A stretch of DNA of 40,682 nt from NCBI GenBank assembly GCA_011322625.1, contig DRMH01000132.1:1-40682 (forward strand), in the 5' to 3' direction. This document shows positions 1-9,264 of the stretch, piece by piece; positions within the stretch are counted from its first letter, which is position 1, and each line of letters starts with the position of its first letter. This stretch comes from Thermosulfurimonas dismutans (GTDB lineage: Bacteria > Desulfobacterota > Thermodesulfobacteria > Thermodesulfobacteriales > Thermodesulfobacteriaceae). The position numbers were made by a program, and so were the translations under genes. The notes beneath the pieces are model-generated. The model did not search any database, was not told where the DNA came from, and saw only the letters and a list, made by a program, of their open reading frames with translations.

Positions 1-77
1 GCCAGTGAAATCCCCACCAGCTTGCGAAAATTCCTCCTTCCAGGCGTCCTCCCCTCGGTTCCCCGGCATCTTCGGAA

Positions 78-106
78 CTTTTAAGCGGAACCATAGAGAT
101 TGTCAA
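78..106 (-). promoter_or_regulatory. Putative sigma70-type promoter reading leftward out of the window
   Basis: On the minus strand TTGACA (101-106), 17-nt spacer, TAAAAG (78-83). Confidence 0.45.
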
Positions 107-158
107 AAAGTTTTTAAAGATAAAACCCTAAGTATTGATTGATTAATTCGATAAAAGT

Positions 159-815
159 TCAGGAGGATTTGAGGGCCAGGAGGATGAAGAATCCGGCCTG
201 GGGGTGGAAGCCTTCGCGGATTTCCTGGTTGGTGATGGGTCTTTCGGTTTGCGGGGGTTCAAAGAGGGTGCTCAGGATCCTTTTCTCCTTGAAACCGGTG
301 CGGGAGAGCAATTCCCTTAGTTCGGGCAGGGAATAGAAATGGGCCCTCTGGTAGAGGGGGTGCCCGCGGCGTCCCTTTTCCTGGTAGAAGGCGGCCCAGG
401 GGCTTTCCCGGAGGATGAGGCCCAGCACCAGGCGTCCGCCGGGACCGAGCACTCGATGGGCCTCCCGGAGCACCGCCTCCGGGGAATCCACGAAACAGAG
501 GGTGACCATGAGGAGGACCAGATCGAAGCCTCCCGTGACAAAGGGAAGATTTTCCCCTGCGGCCTGAACCACGGTAAGTCCTCTTTTACGGGCCAGCCTT
601 AACATCTCTAGCGATGGGTCTGCCCCGTAAGGGATTCCCAGGGGCAGGGCGAAGCGTCCGGTTCCCACCCCCACCTCCAGGCCCCGCCGGAAGTCCCGGC
701 ATACCCTCCTTAAGGCGGAAAGTTCCAGCGCATAGACCGACCGTCCGAAGGGTTTCTCGTACCAGTGGTCATAATCCCGGGCCAGCTGATCGAAGACCCG
801 AGGGGTCTCCTTCAT
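159..815 (-). CDS. SAM-dependent class I methyltransferase
   Basis: Internal ATG at 813-815 gives MKETPRVFDQLARDYDHWYEKPFG...; motif GLEVGVGTGRFALPLG, then FDLVLLMVTLCFV and AHRVLGPGGRLVLG. The longer track ORF start overlaps the upstream gene. Confidence 0.8.
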   Translation of the reverse strand: MKETPRVFDQLARDYDHWYEKPFGRSVYALELSALRRVCRDFRRGLEVGVGTGRFALPLGIPYGADPSLEMLRLARKRGLTVVQAAGENLPFVTGGFDLVLLMVTLCFVDSPEAVLREAHRVLGPGGRLVLGLILRESPWAAFYQEKGRRGHPLYQRAHFYSLPELRELLSRTGFKEKRILSTLFEPPQTERPITNQEIREGFHPQAGFFILLALKSS

Positions 816-1384
816 GCGGATTTGACCCCCCGGGCGGTATAAAACCATTCGCCGAGAGGGGAGATATCCAGGGCGGTGAAGCCGGCCCTCTCGAGAAAGG
901 CGCGGGTTTCGTCCTCGGTCAAACGTTCGGAAACCGGTGGCCCCATAGGGGTTTCCTTCTTTTGCCATTCGAGGACCAGGACCCGTCCGCCGGGTTTAAG
1001 GAGCCTTCGAACCTCGCGAAGGAGCCGCACCGGGTCCTCCACCTCGTGAAGCACGAAGGCGAGAAGGGCCGCCTCGGCCACGGCCTCAGGCAAAGGAACC
1101 CGGTAGGTCTCGGAACGGACGAGCTCTATCTGGGTGAGTCCGGAGGCCTTTTTCTGTACCTCGGCGAGCATTTCCTCCTCCACATCCACGGCGAGCACCC
1201 GTCCCGAGGGCCCCACCCTTTCGGCGGCGGGAAGGGCGAAGTAGCCCGTGCCGCAGCCGAGATCAAGAAGGGTCTCCCCGGGCTTGAGATCCAGAAGCTC
1301 GAGGACCCTTTCCGGGGGAAGGTGTCTGCGGCGCTCCGGGGATTCCAGTTTGTGTTTCTCCCTGGGGTCGAAGCGATGGGCCAT
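812..1384 (-). CDS. SAM-dependent methyltransferase, UbiE/COQ5-like
   Basis: ATG at 1382-1384 gives MAHRFDPREKHKLESPERRRHLPPERVLELLDLKPGETLLDLGCGTGYFALPAAERVG...; 4-nt overlap with the next gene. Confidence 0.8.
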   Translation of the reverse strand: MAHRFDPREKHKLESPERRRHLPPERVLELLDLKPGETLLDLGCGTGYFALPAAERVGPSGRVLAVDVEEEMLAEVQKKASGLTQIELVRSETYRVPLPEAVAEAALLAFVLHEVEDPVRLLREVRRLLKPGGRVLVLEWQKKETPMGPPVSERLTEDETRAFLERAGFTALDISPLGEWFYTARGVKSA

Positions 1385-1385
1385 C

Positions 1386-2342
1386 TCAGAGGACCTCCCG
1401 CAGGGTCTCGGCCAGGTGCCGGATCTCCCACTGGGCCTTGGGATGGGCCCGTTTCTCCACGAAATCGCGCCAGACGAAAAGCGGCCCGGTGGCAAGCACC
1501 GTGGTGGCCGCCCCCTGAGGGGTGATGAAACGGGCGTCCTCCCTGCGGATGCCGGACTCGACCAGCCGGCGATAGGCCTCCATGGCCCGCCGGATCTCCG
1601 AGGCATAGACCTCCCGATGAGCCTCAAAGGAGGGAGGCAGGACGAACTGATCCACGGAGGTGTAGCGGTGGGAGCGCTGGTTGAAGTTGAGCCAGGTGTG
1701 GCGCACGAACTGATGGGAAAAGAGCCGGGAAAACCCCTCCACGATCACCGCAAGCCACCCGAAGGGTTCCTCCCCGGGAAGCTCTATGGCGGTGACCGCC
1801 GGGAGGGAAAAGAGGCCCTCCTCCGGTTCCGGACGTTCGAACCGGGGAAGGAGCCCGGAAAGCGGCCCGGCATAGACCCTCTTTAAGGGCCAGCCCTCCC
1901 AGCGGAGGGCGGGAAACTCGGTAAAGCCACGGTCCTCAATTCCCGGGGCGATAAGGGTCTCGAATTCCTCATCGGTCAGGCCTTCGGCGAAGTGGCGCAG
2001 GTTGAGCTGAAGGGCCCCGGTTGCGGGGTCGTACCAGGCCTTGTAAAGGGCGGAAAGGAGATCCGCGGAAAGCTCCTTGGGCTTTACGGTTAAGGGGGAG
2101 TGGGCGAAGACGCTCGCGTGCCCCGAGGCCTTAAGGCGCAGGAAGAAGGCCCTAAGTTTTTCCGGGTCGCGGAAGCGCTCCTCGGCAAAGAGGGAAAGCG
2201 GAGGGGTGTCGGCGTAGCAGATCCGGGCCCCGAGGAAGCTCAGAAACAGGCTGCGGCGGAAGGCCTCCCCTCCGAGATCCCGGTAAAGCTTAAGGAGAAA
2301 GTTTCGGCGAAGTTCGGACCAGACCTGGCGTGGATCGGTCAT
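1386..2342 (-). CDS. thyX: FAD-dependent thymidylate synthase ThyX-like
   Basis: Contains FVRHTWLNFNQRSHRYT (ThyX-motif region) and a C-terminal KAQWEIRHLAE block; adjacent to dut. Confidence 0.8.
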   Translation of the reverse strand: MTDPRQVWSELRRNFLLKLYRDLGGEAFRRSLFLSFLGARICYADTPPLSLFAEERFRDPEKLRAFFLRLKASGHASVFAHSPLTVKPKELSADLLSALYKAWYDPATGALQLNLRHFAEGLTDEEFETLIAPGIEDRGFTEFPALRWEGWPLKRVYAGPLSGLLPRFERPEPEEGLFSLPAVTAIELPGEEPFGWLAVIVEGFSRLFSHQFVRHTWLNFNQRSHRYTSVDQFVLPPSFEAHREVYASEIRRAMEAYRRLVESGIRREDARFITPQGAATTVLATGPLFVWRDFVEKRAHPKAQWEIRHLAETLREVL

Positions 2343-2782
2343 CGGTAACCCCCGGTGCTTCCGAAACCCCCGCGGGAGTCCTCGCAGGGGGGATCGGTCA
2401 TCTCCTCAAGTTCCACCCCCTCGGCTACGGCCAGGAGCACCATCTGGGCCAGACGCTCCCCGGCGGAAACCTTAACCGGCTTCGGGCCCGGGTTTAAGAC
2501 CAGGATCTTAAGTTCGTCGTTCTTTCCGCAGTAGTCGAAGTCGATGATCCCTGCCGAATGGGGGAAGAGGAGACCCTTCTTGCGAAAGAGGCTTGAGCGG
2601 GGGAAGACGAAGAGGGCGTAGGGTCTTTCGGTCTTTATGACCAGCCCGGTGCGGATGAAGGTGGGTTCTCCCGGGGGGATCTCCTGGTCCTCGAGGGCAA
2701 AAAGGTCAAAACCCACCGCACCGTCCGAGGCCTTTTCCGGAAGCCGGGCCCGCGGGTCCCTGCGCCAGACCTTAAGTTTCAC
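2339..2782 (-). CDS. dut: dUTP diphosphatase
   Basis: dUTPase motifs: AVGFDLFA, PRSSL, GIIDFDYCG, GERLAQMVLL, RGGFGSTGGY. Confidence 0.9.
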   Translation of the reverse strand: MKLKVWRRDPRARLPEKASDGAVGFDLFALEDQEIPPGEPTFIRTGLVIKTERPYALFVFPRSSLFRKKGLLFPHSAGIIDFDYCGKNDELKILVLNPGPKPVKVSAGERLAQMVLLAVAEGVELEEMTDPPCEDSRGGFGSTGGYR

Positions 2783-3623
2783 CGGCGGCTCCTTTCTTCC
2801 CCACCCTCAGTACCTCGGGGTTCAGGGCCTCAAGATACTCCCCGCCCATGCTTACCAGAAGGACCCCGCGGCGGTTGGCGGTCTCGATCAATCTTTCGGG
2901 AATCTTTAGGGATGCAAGCACGGGAAGGATCTTTCCCCGATAGGCCGGTTCATAGGCCACCAGGTTTTCCAGCTTTTTCCGGAATTCCTCAAAGTGTTCG
3001 GAACGCAAACGGCTTTTCACTTCCGCTACCAGGACCCTCTCCTGCCCGGTTTCATCCTCGGCCACCACGATGGCATCGTATTGATTGGAAGACCCGTCCT
3101 TTTTATATTCCACATCCAGCATCCGCTTTTTCACCCTGAACCCCAGAGACTTTGCCAGATAAGGAATTCCGGGGGCAAAGATGTCCTCGGTAAGGGTTCC
3201 TAGTCTCTGGGCCATCTCGCCCCATTTTTTCCGCATCCACTCCCGGTCTTTTTCGGCCTGTTTTTCCATCCGCTCCAACCGTTTTTCCAGGCGATCGGAC
3301 CGTTTTTCCTTTCGCTCCATCTGTTTTTCCAGGCGATCCAACCGTTTTTCTTTTTGCTCCATCTGCTTTTCGTGACTGATTATGGAGGCCTTAAGTTCCG
3401 AGACCGATTTTCGGAGCTCCCGGATCTTTTGTAACTCCTCCGCGGCCCTCCTCCGCTCCTCGGCAGCCCTCTTTCTTTCCTCCGCGGCCCTTTTTCTTTC
3501 CTCCAGGATGGACATCACCAGATCCGAGGTGATGTCCTTAAGAAGCTCGAGATCCTTTCTGGCCTCCTTCACCTGGGGATAAAGTTCCGCCAGAAGCCTT
3601 TCCACCCTCTCCAGTCGCTCCAT
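2772..3623 (-). CDS. Coiled-coil protein with C-terminal PD-(D/E)XK-like nuclease domain (DUF3782-like)
   Basis: Long charged coiled coil with 7- and 14-residue repeats, then YDAIVVAEDETGQERVLVAEVKSRL resembling a D...ExK core. Confidence 0.65.
   Translation of the reverse strand: MERLERVERLLAELYPQVKEARKDLELLKDITSDLVMSILEERKRAAEERKRAAEERRRAAEELQKIRELRKSVSELKASIISHEKQMEQKEKRLDRLEKQMERKEKRSDRLEKRLERMEKQAEKDREWMRKKWGEMAQRLGTLTEDIFAPGIPYLAKSLGFRVKKRMLDVEYKKDGSSNQYDAIVVAEDETGQERVLVAEVKSRLRSEHFEEFRKKLENLVAYEPAYRGKILPVLASLKIPERLIETANRRGVLLVSMGGEYLEALNPEVLRVGKKGAAGET
3251..3372 (-). repeat. Imperfect 42-bp direct repeats encoding 14-aa coiled-coil units
   Basis: tttttccaggcgatc[gga/caa]ccgtttttc... 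recurs with 42-bp period; protein EKQMEQKEKRLDRL / EKQMERKEKRSDRL / EKRLERMEKQ. Confidence 0.7.
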
Positions 3624-3684
3624 AACTTAATCCTCTTGGAGGTTTCTTTTTCTTATACTAGCAAAATTTTCTCGTCCCGAAAAT

Positions 3685-3960
3685 TTAAGCCCTTCTTTTG
3701 TGGGCCCAGAGCATGTGACTTCTCGGAAACTCGCGGGAAAAGAGCCTCTCGCAGAGCTTGAGGACTTCCTTTTCGCCGGAGGCCTCAAAGTCCTCCCGGA
3801 AAAAGCCCCTTTCCTCCAGGCGGAAACCCTCCTCCGTGCGCACCACCCGCACCAGACGGTTGCGTTTCTTGCAGAGAAAGTCCAGGCACTCTCCGGGGGA
3901 GAGCCCGGGGAGCCTTTCGGAAAGCCAGCGCAGGGCCTCTTCCTTCCTTATGCGGGCCAT
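3685..3960 (-). CDS. Small conserved-looking hypothetical protein (91 aa)
   Basis: Clean ORF MARIRKEEALRWLSERLPGLSPGECLDFLCKKRNRLV...; upstream gggagggg ribosome-binding-like sequence. Confidence 0.55.
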   Translation of the reverse strand: MARIRKEEALRWLSERLPGLSPGECLDFLCKKRNRLVRVVRTEEGFRLEERGFFREDFEASGEKEVLKLCERLFSREFPRSHMLWAHKRRA

Positions 3961-4035
3961 GGAAGATCCCCTCCCGGAAATATGCTAACATAACTTCAAT
4001 CCTCCCTCCGGTTGAGAGGGGGAGTAAAGGAGGGG

Positions 4036-5478
4036 ATGATGAGACGGCTTGCGCTCATCCTGGTCCTTTTCTTGCTGGTCGAAGCCCCGGCCCGGGGGTT
4101 GACCCGCCGGCCCCTTGAACTTTCCCTTACCCCGGAAGGGGCCTATCTCACCGAGGAGATCTCCCTTTCGGCCGGGGAGGTCCGTGAAGCGAGACTTTCT
4201 TTTCCCGGGCGGATCGACCCCGGGAATATTACCGTACTTGGGGTTCCGCAGGGTTGCCTGGTGAATTTTATCCCGCAGGGCTTTGCGAAGCCGCAGGGGC
4301 CGGTGGCCGAGGAGAGCCGCCGGATAAGGGCCGAACTTTCGAAAATCTCTAGGGAAGAAGAGGTGCTCTCCCTCCAGGAAAAATGGCTTTTGAGACTCAG
4401 CCCCCGGGATTTGGGGAGGGATCCCCTTTCGGCCCTTAAGCGGCTGGGGCTTAAGCTTGAGGAGATAAAGACCCGGCAGGCGGAGCTGGAACGGAAACGG
4501 GCCGCACTCAAAAAACGGCTTCTTGCCCTGGAGGAAAAGCTCGCCTTAAAGGAGGAGACCCTTCTTTCCCCGGTCTTCCGCTGCGAAGGGGCTCCTTCGA
4601 CCTATATTCTCAGGGTTCGTTACCCCCTCTCCGGGCTTGAGTACCGGGAGGAGCGTCGGGTCCTGGTATGGCCGGAGAGGTCCCGGGTGGAGTTTCGGCT
4701 GGGGCTATGGCTCACCGAGCGTCTGGGCCGCCCGCTTCCGGAACTTCTACTCCGCTATGAGGTTCGTCCCAAGGGGCCGACCCTTTATGAGCCCCCGCCC
4801 TTCAGGCCCTGGTATGTGGATGAACCCCCGATAAGGATCCTTACCTTAAAGGCCCCGGCTGCGGTAAAGGGAAGGGCTCCCTCCGCAGAGCCCCTCCTCG
4901 AGGGAAGGCTCTATCAGGTTTCCCTCTCCGCCCTTTCCCCGGGAATTCCCCGGTTTGTGCTCCTTGAAAGGCGGGAGTTTCCGGCCCGGGTACGGGTCGA
5001 GGTCCCGGCCTACAGTCTTCCCCGGGCCTATCTGGCGATGAGCCTTCTCCCGCGGGTCTATCTTCCCGGAGGTTCGGCCCGGATCTTCCTTTCCGGAAGA
5101 GAGCTTCCGGAGAGAAAACTTCCGGACCTAAGGCCCGGCCGCAGGCTGGACCTCTATCTTTCCGAGGACCCCTGGGTGGAGGTCACCCGAAAGATCCTGC
5201 GGGACTACGAGGAACGGGTGGGGGTGGTGAAAAAACGCCTGAGGCGCACCCTGAGGTGGCAAATCGAGGTAAAAAGCGCCCACCGGGAAAGACTACCTCT
5301 TATCCTTTACGAGAGGATTCCGGTCAGCCGGAAGAAGGAGATCCGGGTCTCGGTTACCGCCGATCCGCCCTGGAACGAACTTTCCCCCCAGGGACGGGCC
5401 ACCTGGCACCTTACCCTATCTCCTGGGAAACCCCTTAAGATTCTCCTTCAGGCGGTGATCGAGCGTCCGGCCCCTTGA
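4036..5478 (+). CDS. Secreted DUF4140/DUF4139 (MuiA-like) family protein
   Basis: ATG at 4036 after aaggagggg; signal peptide MMRRLALILVLFLLVEAPARG; central coiled coil and beta-rich C-terminus typical of mucoidy inhibitor-like proteins. Confidence 0.6.
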   Translation: MMRRLALILVLFLLVEAPARGLTRRPLELSLTPEGAYLTEEISLSAGEVREARLSFPGRIDPGNITVLGVPQGCLVNFIPQGFAKPQGPVAEESRRIRAELSKISREEEVLSLQEKWLLRLSPRDLGRDPLSALKRLGLKLEEIKTRQAELERKRAALKKRLLALEEKLALKEETLLSPVFRCEGAPSTYILRVRYPLSGLEYREERRVLVWPERSRVEFRLGLWLTERLGRPLPELLLRYEVRPKGPTLYEPPPFRPWYVDEPPIRILTLKAPAAVKGRAPSAEPLLEGRLYQVSLSALSPGIPRFVLLERREFPARVRVEVPAYSLPRAYLAMSLLPRVYLPGGSARIFLSGRELPERKLPDLRPGRRLDLYLSEDPWVEVTRKILRDYEERVGVVKKRLRRTLRWQIEVKSAHRERLPLILYERIPVSRKKEIRVSVTADPPWNELSPQGRATWHLTLSPGKPLKILLQAVIERPAP

Positions 5479-5520
5479 CCGATCCCCCAAACCCTCATAA
5501 GCTTGAGGAGGGAGGTCGAT

Positions 5521-5760
5521 ATGGAGATGGATGTTCAGGATCTAAGGGTCCTTGAAGAAAAGATAGAGACGCTCCTCCAGGTGCTGGGGCGTTTAAAGGC
5601 GGAGAGGGAAGAGCTGCTTTTGAAGCTGCAGGAGAAAGAGGCCGAGGTGGCTCGGCTTCAGGAAGAGTTGAACCGCCGGGAGGAAGAAAGGAGGGCCGTC
5701 AGGGAAAGGATCGGACACCTGATCGAAAGGCTCTCCCAGTTCTCCGAAGGGGGCGCATAA
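5521..5760 (+). CDS. zapB: Coiled-coil cell division protein ZapB-like
   Basis: Short all-helical coiled coil MEMDVQDLRVLEEKIETLLQVLGRLKAEREELLLKLQEKE... immediately upstream of zapA. Confidence 0.6.
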   Translation: MEMDVQDLRVLEEKIETLLQVLGRLKAEREELLLKLQEKEAEVARLQEELNRREEERRAVRERIGHLIERLSQFSEGGA

Positions 5761-5763
5761 AGT

Positions 5764-6060
5764 TTGTCCGAAAGGCTTATTGAATTCGAATTTGCGGGAA
5801 ACCGCTTTACCTTCCGGGCCGAGCTCCCGGAAGAGGAGATAGAAGAAATATTGGCCTATCTGGAGGACCGCAAGAGACGAATTAAGAACCGCCGGCAATT
5901 GTCCCCCTTGAAGCAGGCGGTGGTGCTTTTGCTGGAGATCACGGCGGAGCTGGTAAGGCTTAGGCGCGAGCACCGACTCCTTTCGGAGAAGATAGGGAGA
6001 GAAGCGGTAAGATTGAGCGAAACCATAGAGAGAGAACTCAAATGCCTGGGGTGTGCGTGA
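5764..6060 (+). CDS. zapA: Cell division protein ZapA-like (TTG start)
   Basis: LIEFEFAGNRFTFRAELPEEEIEEILAYLEDR... followed by a long helix; position directly upstream of 6S RNA matches known zapA-ssrS synteny. Confidence 0.7.
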   Translation: MSERLIEFEFAGNRFTFRAELPEEEIEEILAYLEDRKRRIKNRRQLSPLKQAVVLLLEITAELVRLRREHRLLSEKIGREAVRLSETIERELKCLGCA

Positions 6061-6231
6061 TCGGCTATGGCGCCCGCCGAGGCAACACCGTACCCGCGGA
6101 GGGAGCCCTCTCCGTCCTGGTGCATGCTCCGGCCTTGACCGCCGGAGAAGCCGAAGGGGCGGATGGCTCCCTAAGGTAGGACTCAGGTCCTCGAAGCGGG
6201 GCGGCTGACACGGCACCCCGGGCCATTTTTT
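6043..6231 (+). ncRNA. ssrS: 6S RNA
   Basis: Closing stem GGGGUGUGCGUGAUCGGC / GGCUGACACGGCACCCC; central GGGAGCC (6101-6107) pairs GGCUCCC (6165-6171); apical CUCCGGC (6127-6133) / GCCGGAG (6141-6147); sequence GCAUGCUCcgg...GGAGAAGCC matches the E. coli 6S apical region GCAUGCUCGG...CCGAGAAGCC; ends in a T6 run. Confidence 0.9.
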
Positions 6232-6284
6232 AGGGCCCTCCCTTCCTTCCTCCCCCGGCGGAAGAAATAAAGGGGAGGTTCAGA

Positions 6285-7880
6285 ATGAAGATCCTGGCGG
6301 TTTTGTTGGCGCTGATCGTCGGGGCGGTGGTCGGTTTCCTGGTCGGATATCGTTTACGCCGTAAGGAAGAGTTTGAGGATAAGAGACGGGCCGAGGAGGA
6401 AGCCCGGCTGATCCTGGAACGGGCCCGTCGGGAAGCGGAGACCGTGGTCCAGGAGGCCCGGATACGGGCCAAAGAGGAGCTCTTCCGAAAGAAGGAGGAG
6501 CTGGAAAAGGAGCTCCAGCGTCAGAGGGAGGCACAGGAACAGGAGCTCCGTCAAAAGCTCCGGGATCTGGAGAGCCGGGCCGCCCAGATCAACGAAAAGG
6601 AAAAGGAACTTTCCCGTCGTGAGGGAGAGCTCCGGAGTATGGCCGAGGATCTGCGGGCCAAGCTCTCGGAGGTGGATAAGACCCGGGAGGAACTGGCCCG
6701 CCAGAGGGAGGAATTACAGCGGCTGGTGGAGGAGGAGAAGAAGCGGCTGGAGGAGGTGGCCCATCTCAGTGAGGAAGAGGCCCGTAACCTTCTTCTTTCC
6801 CGGGTGGAGGAGGAGGTACGGGAGGAGGCCGCACGGGTGCTCATGCGGGTGGAGGCCGAAACCAAGGAGGAGGCCAAGCGCAAGGCCCAGGAGATCCTGG
6901 CGCTGGCCATTGCCCGCTGTGCCGCGGAATTCGTAACCGAAAAGACGGTCTCGGTGGTGCCGCTTCCCAGCGAGGAGATGAAGGGCCGGATCATCGGGCG
7001 CGAGGGCCGGAACATCCGGGCCTTTGAGGCCGCCACCGGAGTCACGGTCCTCATCGACGATACCCCGGAGGTGGTGGTGCTTTCCTGCTTCAATCCCATT
7101 CGGCGGGAGATCGCCCGGCTGGCCATGGAACGCCTGGTGGCCGATGGCCGTATCCATCCGGCCCGCATCGAGGAGGTGGTCAAAAAGGTGGAAGAGGAGA
7201 TGGAGAGCACCATCAAGGAGACCGGGGAGAAGGCGGCCTTCGATGTGGGGGTTTACGGGCTTCACCCCGAATTGATCAAACTCCTCGGAAAACTCAAATT
7301 CCGCACCAGTTATACCCAGAACGTATTGCAGCATTCCATAGAGGTGGCCTTCATCTGCGGGGTCATGGCCGGGGAGCTGGGGCTGGATGTGAAGAAGGCC
7401 AAGCGGGCCGGGCTCCTTCACGATATCGGTAAGGCCGTGGACTTCGAGCAGGAGGGGCCGCACGCCCTTATCGGGGCGGATCTGGCCCGCAAGTACGGAG
7501 AGGACGAGGAGATCGTGAACGCCATCGCCGCGCACCACGAGGACGTGCCGGCCCAGTCGGTGCTGGCCATCCTGGTGCAGGCCGCGGACGCCGTCTCCGG
7601 GGCCCGTCCCGGGGCCCGGCGGGAGCTCCTGGAAACCTATATCAAACGCCTTCAGGAGCTGGAGAATATCGCGCACAGTTTCAAGGGGGTGCAGAAGGCT
7701 TATGCCATTCAGGCCGGCCGCGAGGTCCGGGTAATCGTGGATAGCGGCAGGGTCTCGGACGAGGAGGCGGTGTTGCTGGCCCGGGATATCGCCCGTAAGA
7801 TCGAGGAAGAGGTCAAGTTCCCCGGGGTGATCAAGGTCACGGTCATCCGGGAGACCCGGGCGGTGGAGTACGCCAAATGA
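6285..7880 (+). CDS. rny: Ribonuclease Y
   Basis: N-terminal TM, long coiled coil, KH ([34 protein letters not shown]), HD ([12 protein letters not shown]). Confidence 0.97.
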   Translation: MKILAVLLALIVGAVVGFLVGYRLRRKEEFEDKRRAEEEARLILERARREAETVVQEARIRAKEELFRKKEELEKELQRQREAQEQELRQKLRDLESRAAQINEKEKELSRREGELRSMAEDLRAKLSEVDKTREELARQREELQRLVEEEKKRLEEVAHLSEEEARNLLLSRVEEEVREEAARVLMRVEAETKEEAKRKAQEILALAIARCAAEFVTEKTVSVVPLPSEEMKGRIIGREGRNIRAFEAATGVTVLIDDTPEVVVLSCFNPIRREIARLAMERLVADGRIHPARIEEVVKKVEEEMESTIKETGEKAAFDVGVYGLHPELIKLLGKLKFRTSYTQNVLQHSIEVAFICGVMAGELGLDVKKAKRAGLLHDIGKAVDFEQEGPHALIGADLARKYGEDEEIVNAIAAHHEDVPAQSVLAILVQAADAVSGARPGARRELLETYIKRLQELENIAHSFKGVQKAYAIQAGREVRVIVDSGRVSDEEAVLLARDIARKIEEEVKFPGVIKVTVIRETRAVEYAK

Positions 7881-8656
7881 GGGTGCTCTTTCTCGGGGAT
7901 ATCGTGGGGAACCCCGGACGGCGGGCCGTGCGCACCTTTCTGCCGGGGTTACGGCAGGAATATCAGCCGGACTTTATCCTGGCCAACGCGGAAAATGCCG
8001 CCGGGGGGTACGGTCTTACGGAAAAGATCGCCCAGGAACTCTTCTCTCTGGGGCTGGATCTCCTGACCTCCGGAAACCATATCTGGAAGCGGGAGTTCCT
8101 GCCCTATCTCTCCCGGGCGGAGAGGGTCTTGCGCCCGGCTAACTACCCGGAAGGAGCCCCGGGGCGGGGATGGGCAATCCTGGAAAAGGAGGGCCGGAAA
8201 CTGGGGATAGTGAACCTGGAGGGGCGGGTTTTCATGCGGCCCCTTCGCTGTCCCTTTCGTACCGGGGAGGAACTGGCCCGGCAACTCCGGCAGGAGACTC
8301 CCTGTATCCTGGTGGATTTTCATGCCGAGGCCACCTCGGAGAAGATCGCCCTCTCCTGGTATCTGGACGGAAAGGTTTCGGCCCTGATCGGGACCCATAC
8401 CCATGTGCAGACCGCCGATGAACGGATCCTTCCCGGGGGCACGGCCTATCTCTCGGATGCCGGGATGTGCGGACTGCGGGACGGGGTGATCGGTATGCAT
8501 CGGGACCAGGCCCTGGAGATGTACCTTACCCAGGTTCCGCGCAAACTCGAGGTGCCCAAGAAAGGGCCGGTCAAGGTGGAGGGGGTATTTCTGGAACTGG
8601 ATCCGGCCACGGGGCGTGCGTTGAGGATTGAGACCTTCCGCCGCCAGGAGGATTGA
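7877..8656 (+). CDS. ymdB: TIGR00282-family metallophosphoesterase (YmdB-like)
   Basis: [18 protein letters not shown]...[13 protein letters not shown]...TSGNHIW...[12 protein letters not shown]; downstream of rny. Confidence 0.93.
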   Translation: MRVLFLGDIVGNPGRRAVRTFLPGLRQEYQPDFILANAENAAGGYGLTEKIAQELFSLGLDLLTSGNHIWKREFLPYLSRAERVLRPANYPEGAPGRGWAILEKEGRKLGIVNLEGRVFMRPLRCPFRTGEELARQLRQETPCILVDFHAEATSEKIALSWYLDGKVSALIGTHTHVQTADERILPGGTAYLSDAGMCGLRDGVIGMHRDQALEMYLTQVPRKLEVPKKGPVKVEGVFLELDPATGRALRIETFRRQED

Positions 8657-9264
8657 TGCTGGTTCTGGTGCCCACGGAACAGGAAGCGGCGCCCCTGCGG
8701 GAGGCGTTTCCGGCGCTGGAGGTCATCGGAGTGGGCCCGGTGGAGGCGGCCCTCCGCACCTCCGAGATATTGAGGGAACGGCAGCCCTCGTTGATCCTGC
8801 TCTGCGGCCTGGCCGGGGCCTATCCGGCCACCTCCCTTTCCCCCGGGGATCTGGTCCTGGCCACCGAGGAGATCTTCGGGGACCTGGGGTTGTGTTTTCC
8901 GATGCCTCCGGGGTTTGCGCCGCCGGTGGAGTTTCGGGTCTCCCTGCGCGGTCCCTGGCTGGAAAAGATCCAGGCCTGTCTTTCCGAGGAAGGCCTGGAG
9001 GCGGCTTACGGTCCGCTGGTTACGGTATGCTGCACCTCGCGCGATCCGGAGCGGGCCCGTCTCCTCGGGCATCGCTATGCGGCTCTGGCCGAGAACATGG
9101 AGGGGTTTGCCGTGGCCCGGGCGGCCCGAAAGGCCGGGGTTCCCCTGGTGGAACTACGGGCCGTGAGTAACCTTCTGGAAAATCCGGAGGCCCCCTGGGA
9201 TACCCGGAAGGCCCTTCAGACCCTGCAGGAGGCCCTGCGTTGTCTGGCCCGCGTCTTCACTTAG
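8656..9264 (+). CDS. mqnB: Futalosine hydrolase MqnB
   Basis: [18 protein letters not shown]...CGLAGAYP...ENMEGFAVARAARKAGVPLVELRAVSN; next to mqnD. Confidence 0.85.
   Translation: MLVLVPTEQEAAPLREAFPALEVIGVGPVEAALRTSEILRERQPSLILLCGLAGAYPATSLSPGDLVLATEEIFGDLGLCFPMPPGFAPPVEFRVSLRGPWLEKIQACLSEEGLEAAYGPLVTVCCTSRDPERARLLGHRYAALAENMEGFAVARAARKAGVPLVELRAVSNLLENPEAPWDTRKALQTLQEALRCLARVFT

Noticed and set aside
614-1525. 303-aa plus-strand ORF antisense to methyltransferase and thyX genes
   Set aside because: Pro/Gly/Arg-rich translation with no recognisable motifs; shadow ORF opposite well-supported genes, as expected at this GC content.
5593-6216. 207-aa minus-strand ORF across zapA and the 6S RNA
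   Set aside because: Antisense to zapB/zapA and the 6S RNA; low-complexity composition, no motif.
6714-7676. 320-aa minus-strand ORF inside rny
   Set aside because: Antisense shadow of a clear RNase Y gene.
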